Assembly: GCA_035502095.1 (NCBI GenBank) | Contig: DATJUX010000015.1 | Coordinates: forward strand, 1-24,002 | DNA: 24,002 bases | Reading direction: 5' to 3' | DNA from: JAKANT01 sp035502095 | GTDB lineage: Bacteria; Pseudomonadota; Gammaproteobacteria; Burkholderiales; Burkholderiaceae_F | Shown here: positions 23,926-24,002 of the stretch, piece after piece | How the letters are laid out: every line of letters begins with the position of its first letter | Position numbering within the stretch: position 1 is the first letter of the stretch | Program-made: the position numbers and the translations under genes | The notes under the pieces: generated by a model | Database searches by the model: none | Seen by the model: the letters and a program-made list of their open reading frames with translations, nothing else | What the model was told of the DNA's origin: nothing

Positions 23926-24002
23926 GCGCCCGTAGCTCAGTTGGATAGAGTACTTGGCTACGAACCAAGGGGTCGTGGGTTCGAATCCTGCCGGGCGCGC
24001 CA
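23926..24002 (+). tRNA. tRNA-Arg (anticodon ACG)
   Basis: The 77-nt gene folds as a full cloverleaf. The acceptor arm is GCGCCCG/CGGGCGC with discriminator G and an encoded CCA at the very end of the window. The D arm is TAGCTCAGTTGGATAGAG. The anticodon stem CTTGG/CCAAG encloses the loop CTACGAA with anticodon ACG at 23960-23962, and the T arm is GTGGGTTCGAATCC. The wobble A of ACG is normally converted to inosine by TadA, reading CGU, CGC and CGA. It follows the YbdD-like gene by 35 bases. tRNA 3' ends are common integration targets, but the downstream DNA is not in the window. Confidence 0.97.

Overview
The window is GC-rich and densely coded. Its gene content fits a facultatively anaerobic betaproteobacterium (Burkholderiales-like): a narK-narGHJI respiratory nitrate reductase locus, cstA with a ybdD-type partner, a form II (PYRGAGR) carbon-monoxide-dehydrogenase-like molybdenum hydroxylase, and high-GC third codon positions throughout. 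The taxonomic placement is an inference from content; no rRNA or phylogenetic marker is present.

Layout. (1) 1-7462, plus strand: the 3' part of a NarK-type nitrate/nitrite transporter, then narG, narH, narJ and narI, with 4-nt overlaps at narH/narJ and narJ/narI. Together they import nitrate and reduce it at a quinol-coupled, membrane-anchored complex. An imperfect FNR/Dnr-like palindrome lies upstream of narG. (2) 7553-8332: a DUF2189 integral membrane protein. (3) 8333-10883: a scarred region. An intact 2-hydroxyacid dehydrogenase and an intact ABM-fold monooxygenase sit among relics: an HpcH/HpaI aldolase reduced to its two ends (9634-9765), a PlsC-type acyltransferase that has lost its active-site segment (10117-10510), and a small plus-strand gene that appears frameshifted (10595-10883). 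(4) 10884-13100: a dispersed inverted-repeat element, then an approximately 0.9-1.0 kb tandem duplication. Each copy carries a Tat-type lipoprotein with a proline-rich linker and a conserved 74-residue C-terminal domain. The first copy also carries a decayed piece of the 3' end of the MFS gene that follows the second copy. (5) 12994-14214, minus strand: the MFS transporter.

(6) 14340-18050, plus strand: a molybdenum hydroxylase in the order small (2Fe-2S), large (Mo), medium (FAD). It is followed closely by a DAACS-family symporter (18100-19419) and a family 3 periplasmic solute-binding protein (19428-20342). No ABC permease or ATPase is present. (7) 20364-21338, minus strand: a cysteine synthase. 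(8) 21579-23890, plus strand: a CstA pyruvate/peptide transporter and its small YbdD-like partner, with a 4-nt overlap. (9) A tRNA-Arg(ACG) with encoded CCA closes the window.

I found no CRISPR array, transposase, phage gene or recognisable defence system. The most unusual parts are the relic region at 9.6-10.9 kb, the tandem duplication of proline-rich Tat lipoproteins together with a neighbour's gene end, and the pairing of a secondary symporter with an orphan binding protein.
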